Shown: piece after piece, positions 37,881-48,500 of the stretch
How the letters are laid out: every line of letters starts with the position of its first letter
Position numbering within the stretch: the first letter of the stretch is position 1
NCBI GenBank assembly: GCA_016946835.1
Contig: JACVTC010000047.1
Location: forward strand, 467,501 to 516,000
DNA: 48,500 nt
Reading direction: 5' to 3'
Source of the DNA: Neocallimastix lanati (nom. inval.)
Taxonomy: Eukaryota > Neocallimastigomycota > Neocallimastigomycetes > Neocallimastigales > Neocallimastigaceae
Position numbers and translations under genes: made by a program
Notes under the pieces: generated by a model
Databases searched by the model: none
The model's input: only the letters and a program-made list of their open reading frames with translations
Told to the model about the DNA's origin: nothing

Positions 37881-38337
37881 TGTTTTATATAATTTATAAT
37901 ATATATATATATTTAAAAACTTGTTTTTTTGAAATTAGTATTGTAATTATTATTAGAAATTAATAATATTTATATTTAGTTATTCGTAAATGTAATTATT
38001 TATAAATAGATATGCAAATAGTATATATAAGTCATTCATAAATTATTTATCCATAAATGTTTTCTATTTTTTTTTAAAAAAAAATGTAATTGTAAATAAA
38101 ATATAAAATATATAATAAAAAAAATGTATAATACTTTTATTGTATAATTTATTGTTAAATTAATTGTTAAATATTTTTTATTGTTTACTTAATTATAATT
38201 CAATTTTTATTCCAATATAAAAAGAATACTAAAAAAAAAACTCATAATTTTTTTATTTAATTATTATTTGTTCTTTTATATTTATATATTAATTATTATT
38301 ATTATTTTTTTTTTTTAGTAATAATAAAAAACAAAAA
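36607..38337. other. AT-rich intergenic DNA upstream of carotenoid-oxygenase-like gene
   Basis: It holds an A39 run (about 36723-36761), T-runs at 37201-37221, 37347-37365 and T37 at 37839-37875, and an AAT repeat near 37440. No coding frame. A GTAATAATAATCGTGGCTAA word near 37325 faintly resembles the retrotransposon terminus but is too short to call. The last 150 bases should include the promoter of the gene at 38338. Confidence 0.55.
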
Positions 38338-38706
38338 ATGTCTTCAGATTTATTTCGAAATCAGAAAGATTCTAATTCAAAACCAATTCCTATACCATGG
38401 TTAGGCTCTACCAGAGAACACACTACTATACCAAATTGGCTATCTGGTGTTTACTTTCAAATAGGTCCAGGGTATTTATATTTATCAAGCTTAAAGAATT
38501 TATAATAACTTCTATTATAAATATATATTATTGTACGTTATTATCCATTAAATATTTAAAAAAGTAAATTAATAGAATTTTTTTTGTTATTTATTAATGA
38601 TAAAGTTTTTTTGATATTAATGCCCAAGGTGAAACCACAGCAAAACAACTTTCTCAATCATTGGTTCAATTAAAAATTGTTCATTTTAAACATTGGTTTG
38701 ATGGTA

Positions 38707-38749
<43 letters not shown>

Positions 38750-41401
38750 GCGACATAATTTATACATGATTTAAAAAATATAAAATTGAATATGTAAATT
38801 GAATATAAATATATATATATATTTTTTATTCAATCATAGGATTATCACACATTCATAGATTAGAACTAAAAGGAGGTAGTAATACTGCCTTGTGGAACCA
38901 TACTATGATTGCTAAACCATATGAAAAGAAAATTAGTGAAACTGCTACTATTGACCATACCACTTTTGGTCCAATTATTATAGAAAATCATGAAGTATCA
39001 ACTTCAGTAGTTGATTCCTTTAAAACTCATATAACTCCAAGTGAGAATCAAGAGGAAGCTTATAACAATAATTTAGGTATTCAAACTATAAACTATGATG
39101 ATAAAGATCATATTATTGTTACTGGCTATTCTTCAGTTGTTGAAGAAATTAATCCTGTAGATTTAAAATCAAAGAAAGTTGGTAATTTAATTCACTCTTC
39201 CTTTTATCCTTCTTCTCATTATATCTATACACCATTTAAACGTTATGATCCAAAGACAAATGAATTATTTTCTTTAGTTTTAGAAGTTGGAAAAGTATCA
39301 TCTACTTTTCATATTGTTTGTACTTCATTCCCTATTGGTTCTCATCCTGAAAGAACTGAATCAGAAACTTTTTTATTCTCAAGTATTCCAAATGTTAGAG
39401 TAGGATATGTTCATAGTTTTGCTTTAACTCCACATTTTATAGGTATTTAAAATTTTTATACTTTACTCTTTGTTCTTTATTCTTTATTTATTATTCTTTA
39501 TTTATTATATATATTAATTTTTTTTTTATTTTTTTTTTATTTTTTATTTTTGTTTTTATTTTTATATAATCCCATATTTTTTAATTAAAAAATTAACTTT
39601 ATATATTTAATATATATAATATATATAATATATATAAAAAAAAATAAATATTTATATTTTTATGTAATTTATAATATAATATCATTAATAATGAAAATTA
39701 TATCAACATAATTAATGAACTAATGATATATTTTTAATGTTTATAATAATAATAATTGTTATAAAATAAAAATATTATTAATGATAATAATAATCATTAT
39801 TATTATTATTATTATGAAATTTCTTATTTAATTTTATGTAATTTATATATTTAACAATTATTTATCTATTTAATAGTTATTATTAATTGTCCATATCATG
39901 CTGGTTCCTTGGGTAGTGGTTTAAAGTTAGCTTTAAATCAAGGTTCTATTCAAAAAACTATGAAATTCTCAGAGCAGTTAGATGAAAATTCAATTTGTTA
40001 TATTATATCAAGAAAAACTGGAAATTTAGTTAAAACTTTTGAAAGTGCTGGTTTCTTCTATTTAAATGTTATTAATTCATTTGAAGAGGAAGTTCGTGAA
40101 CCATCAGGTATTGCTAGTATTGATTCAGATAAAAGTTATAATATTTATATTGATGTTGTCGCCTATACCGACACCAATATTTTAAATATATTTAATATTG
40201 ATGAATTACGTACGCCAAGTCAAGTAGTTAATACTGTAAATAGAACTACTTGGTCAAATACTATAAGAAGATATTGTTTACCAAATGTTCCATGTAACCA
40301 AAATGTAGAATCTAATCAATCTGGTACTCCATATTGGGAACAAGTTGTTAAGGATAAAGTTGAAAATCCAACTTGGTTTGTTAATTCACTTGTTAAACCA
40401 TTCAAAAAAATATATTATACTGCCACTGGTACTCCAGAACCTCCAATGGAAAATGCTACTAAAATTACTGATAATAACAATAATAACAACAACAATAATA
40501 ATAATAACAACAATAACAACAACAACAATAATAATAATAAAAGATTAAGTGCTAGTTCAGGTAATTCATTTTTTTAATATTTGATTATATCTTCAAAATA
40601 TATAATAAAAAAAAAAAAATTAAATTAAAATAAAATATAAAATAAAAATATATTAATAATATATAAATACTTTATTTTATTTTACTTTATTTATTATTAT
40701 TATTATTATTTTAATATTTCATATTATTTAATGTCAATTAATTAATTAATTATGTTTGATTTATTTTTGATTTATTATTTAAAGAATTAAATCATTCCAA
40801 TAACAGTTCTAATAACAGTTCAAATAATAATATAAATCAAAGTGATTTAGATGTTCGTTTTGAATATCCAGCTTCATTTGAACATTTATGTAATACAACT
40901 TTGGAATTCCCATGTATTAATTCCAATTATAATTATAGGGAATATCGTTATGTTTATGGTCTGTTCCATCCTAAGAAGGAAAAAACTTTCTTTACACATT
41001 TAATTAAAATTGATATTCAAACTATGAGAGTTATTAAATTTAATCCAGCTAATATTACAGCAGACCCATATCAAGAAGAAGGTGATATTACTATTCCAAT
41101 GATGAACGAAAAGGTAGATATTATTCCAGCTGGTTGTCCAACATTCATTCCAAGAGTTTCCACTGTATTTACAAATTCTAAGGATAATACTGAAAAGAAT
41201 GTTGATGATGATCCAAATGAAGATGATGGTGCTGTTATTGCCCCATTCTTCGATAAATTAAATAGGAGAAGTATTCTTATTGTAATTAATGCTAAGACAT
41301 TTAGAGAAATTGGAAGGTTCAATTTACCAAATAATGAACTTATGCCATTCGGTAGTCAAGGTACATTTTGTAATTTAGAATCCAATGAATCATTGGAATA
41401 A
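38338..41401 (+). CDS. Carotenoid cleavage oxygenase/RPE65-family protein lacking iron ligands, 711 aa, 5 exons
   Basis: Exons are 38338-38471, 38606-38703, 38840-39442, 39877-40560 and 40785-41401, 2136 nt in a single frame. Family landmarks are in order: LSGVYFQIGPG (35-45), HWFDG (74-78), IHRLELKGG, YVHSFALT with His269, FFYLNVINSFEEE (339-350), YRYVYG, and a C-terminal EDDGAVIAP...PFGSQGTF. The family cleaves carotenoid or stilbene double bonds using O2 and Fe(II) held by four His. Here the second His is kept (H269). The third-ligand position of the FHxxNAxE motif is Asn342, and the last, normally PFGxHGxF, is Gln698. The first (AHxxxD-type) position aligns with Phe210 in PFKRYDP, unless the nearby His204 substitutes. 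A 23-Asn run (about 477-499) lies just before the exon 4 donor. I infer a catalytically dead or repurposed beta-propeller. Reading frames are intact, so it is probably expressed. Confidence 0.88.
40471..40541 (+). repeat. AAT/AAC repeat encoding poly-Asn in the carotenoid-oxygenase-like gene
   Basis: Mixed AAT and AAC codons encode about 23 Asn near the end of exon 4. Alternation of the two codons suggests an older or stabilised tract compared with the pure AAT/ATT arrays in introns. Confidence 0.9.
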
Positions 41402-41775
41402 ATAATAAGATTATATATAATTTGTTATTTAATAAATATATATATATAATACATTAAATAATTATTAAAAAGTAAAATAAATCAATAATAATATATAATA
41501 TTAAAGAATTTTTATTAATAATTATAAAATATTTTGATCTAAGATAAAATAGATTTTTTTTTTTTCAATGTAAAAATAAATATATTAATAAAGAGAAATT
41601 TTTTAAAAAATATATATAATATATAATGTAAATTTAAATTAAATATGAAAATTGTCCATTTTTTTTTTATAAAAAAAAATTAGTGGCTAAGTTTTATTAA
41701 TAAAAAAATATATATTATATATATTTTTTTAATTGTTATTATGAATATGGTTTATGTATGATTTTATATTATTAA
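41402..41775. other. AT-rich 3' flank
   Basis: The downstream flank of the carotenoid-oxygenase-like gene, with TA words and short homopolymers. No gene. Confidence 0.6.
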
Positions 41776-42018
41776 AAGGTAAGGTTCGTTTATATGGACT
41801 TTTTTCTGAATCTAATTAAACATTTTATTTTGAATATTACTTTTATATCACATTACTATTTAAAATATTATTATTATGATCTAATTGGTCAAATAATATT
41901 TATTTTTGATTTTAATTCTGTGTTTTTTTTTTTTTTTTTAATAAAAAAAAAATATTCAAATATTTATAAATGAATAAAAAAATAAAGTTAGAGTTAGTAG
42001 TAATTGTGACTTTAAAAA
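41776..42018 (+). mobile_element. Non-LTR retrotransposon 3' end, copy D
   Basis: It opens AAGGTTCGTTTATATGGAC, corresponding to GAGGTTCGTTACACAAGGAC in copy C. It continues through the shared TTTTGAATATTACTTTTATA and GGTCAAATAATATT blocks and the T-tract, and ends GTAATTGTGACTTTAAA. It is immediately followed by copy E in the same orientation. Confidence 0.75.
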
Positions 42019-42095
42019 AAACATTTATTTCACATTCCTATTTAAAAATTATTTTGTTCAATTTGGAAAAATAATATTATTTTTATTAATTTTAT

Positions 42096-42135
<40 letters not shown>

Positions 42136-42200
42136 TTTTATATGTACTTTATTAATGAATAAATGAATAAAGTTGAACTTCTCAATAATTACAGCCTTAA
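42019..42200 (+). mobile_element. Non-LTR retrotransposon 3' end, copy E, in tandem with D
   Basis: It starts inside the element at the CACATTCCTATTTAAAA block and carries GTTCAATTTGGAAAAATAAT. A T-tract of about 30 is followed by GAATAAATGAATAAAGTT and the terminus CAATAATTACAGCCTTAA, then by five AAAAT units. Head-to-tail with copy D, it lacks the first 80 bases of that copy. Confidence 0.75.
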
Positions 42201-42337
42201 TAAAATAAAATAAAATAAAATAAAATAATTATTATTAATAATTGGAATATGTTATGAAACGTTTGACTTTCAATATTTTTATATTTATTTTATATATAAA
42301 TATATATAAAATAAATATAAAAAACTATTTACTTACA

Positions 42338-42690
42338 ATCCAGAATACAAATATACTACACAGAATTCATATATAGTTAGCTTCTCAGATTACCTTACCA
42401 GCTCTATACCAGTCGTTAGTAGCACTTTTGAGTACTTATTTGATTAGTATAATAAAAAACTCTTTACAACCAAGAGAGTCAACGAATCGATATGGCAAAG
42501 AAGAACCTCTATTATTAGTCCTCCTAGTACATCTTACACAAAGAGTAACAATCGTTATTTACACAAAAAATTTACCGAAATTAAATCTCTTGAAAATATT
42601 TCTCTGGTTCGAGTAAGAGATTAGGTGTCTCCAAACTATCTACATATCAGATGTTACTTCCTTGTTTATTTTATTAAATATTTTTTGGTA
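42338..42690 (+). pseudogene. Possible relic of a coding sequence
   Basis: Composition rises here. One plus frame from about 42338 reads NPEYKYTTQNSYIVSFSDYL... for 115 codons with only two stops (after EYLFD and VRVRD). Its residue balance is ordinary (SIPVVSSTFEYLFD; RTSIISPPSTSYTK). A second frame is open at 42428-42616 but looks like a shadow. It lies just behind tandem LINE 3' ends, so it may be transposon-derived. No family is recognised. Confidence 0.3.
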
Positions 42691-43309
42691 AAATTAATCT
42701 CTATTTATATCATTATACCATTATGACTTTTAAATTTTCTCTTTATTTCATTGTGTTACATTAACATTATTTTTTATTAAATTTTATTTTTAATATTTTT
42801 TTATTTGATACATTTTTTATATATTTTTATTTATCTTAATATAATTTTAATGTATTTTTACATTTAAATGTATACAATATATTAATATTTTATAATAATT
42901 AATAAGTAAAGCAATGAAAGTGTTTTTTTTTTTTTTTTTTTTTTTGTTTTTGTTTTTTTTTTAAAAAATAAAAAAGAATTATTTTAAAAATATTTAAATC
43001 ATTTCTTTTCAAATCACTTTAAAATAGAATTAAATTATAAACAATAAATTATATATATATTTATTGGAAAGATTTTACAAAAGAAAAGAAATTCTGTTTA
43101 CTAATCAAATAAATATATTATAAATTATATATATATTATTTTTTAAAGATAAATTTTGAAATATCTTTTACTTTATGTATTGAAATCTCTTTAATTAACA
43201 ACTTATATATCAATTATAGAAACTTGGTCATTGTTTAAAAATTAATTTTTTTTTTTTTTTTTTAAAAAAAATCTTTTATATGTACTTTTTTTTTTATTAA
43301 TTTATATAA
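42691..43309. other. AT-rich region upstream of RecQ gene
   Basis: T-rich with a T25 run (about 42921-42945) and another at 43246-43262. No coding frame. It should include the promoter of the RecQ gene. Confidence 0.55.

Positions 43310-48500
<5,191 letters not shown>

Noticed and set aside
41071-41322. Antisense frame of 83 residues opposite exon 5 of the carotenoid-oxygenase-like gene
   Set aside because: It is a shadow of a conserved coding exon and has no independent features.

Overview
The window is extremely AT-rich eukaryotic DNA. Its genes are intron-rich and its proteins carry long Asn runs. Homopolymer A/T tracts of 25-66 nt and ATT, AAT and AAAAT microsatellites are dense. I think the best fit is an anaerobic gut fungus (Neocallimastigomycota). 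The reasons are the base composition, short GTAA/GTAT...AG introns, a beta-helix/EGF-like/seven-transmembrane receptor, an Sgs1/BLM-type RecQ gene, and relics of a FLYWCH-MULE transposase and a non-LTR retrotransposon. A dictyostelid-like amoeba is the main alternative. No rRNA, organellar gene or confident tRNA is present, so the assignment is inference.

Layout. 319-4221 (+): an unidentified 11-exon gene for an 810-residue, probably helical-repeat protein. 4222-6756: intergenic, with one compositional island (5042-5195) that may be a structured RNA. 6757-8398 (-): a 3-exon type II membrane fucosyltransferase-like enzyme. 8988-14460 (-): an 11-exon, 1262-residue receptor-like protein with signal peptide, beta-helix-like ectodomain, EGF-like module, seven membrane segments and a cytoplasmic tail. 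14461-26518: a gene-poor transposon graveyard, with a structured GC island (14855-15178), a retrotransposon 3' end (15784-16118), a decayed MULE transposase on the minus strand (17225-18475), and a decayed reverse transcriptase fused directly to its own 3' end (19040-20286), followed by more than 6 kb with nothing recognisable. 26519-28141 (+): an intronless single-pass membrane protein with a Cys-rich ectodomain and a long Asn-rich tail. 28142-33817: A-rich DNA, a gag-like relic, another retrotransposon 3' end, a 1.2-kb nested AAAAT satellite, and a decayed Asn-rich gene. 33818-34150 (-): a small basic membrane-associated protein. 36299-36604: a TA-flanked MITE. 38338-41401 (+): a 5-exon carotenoid-cleavage-oxygenase homologue that has lost iron-ligand histidines. 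41776-42200: two tandem retrotransposon 3' ends. 43310-48500 (+): the first 14 exons of an Sgs1/BLM-like RecQ helicase that runs off the window.

I built the multi-exon models by hand. For each, donors, acceptors and phases were followed across every junction. The four models give uninterrupted frames with total lengths divisible by three (for RecQ, up to the window edge). There is no operon logic. The two minus-strand genes between 6.7 and 14.5 kb both concern the cell surface or secretory pathway, but this may be coincidence. The most interesting items are the carotenoid-oxygenase pseudoenzyme in a probable strict anaerobe, the receptor architecture, the nested satellite with a fixed spacer, and homopolymer growth inside dead transposon copies.
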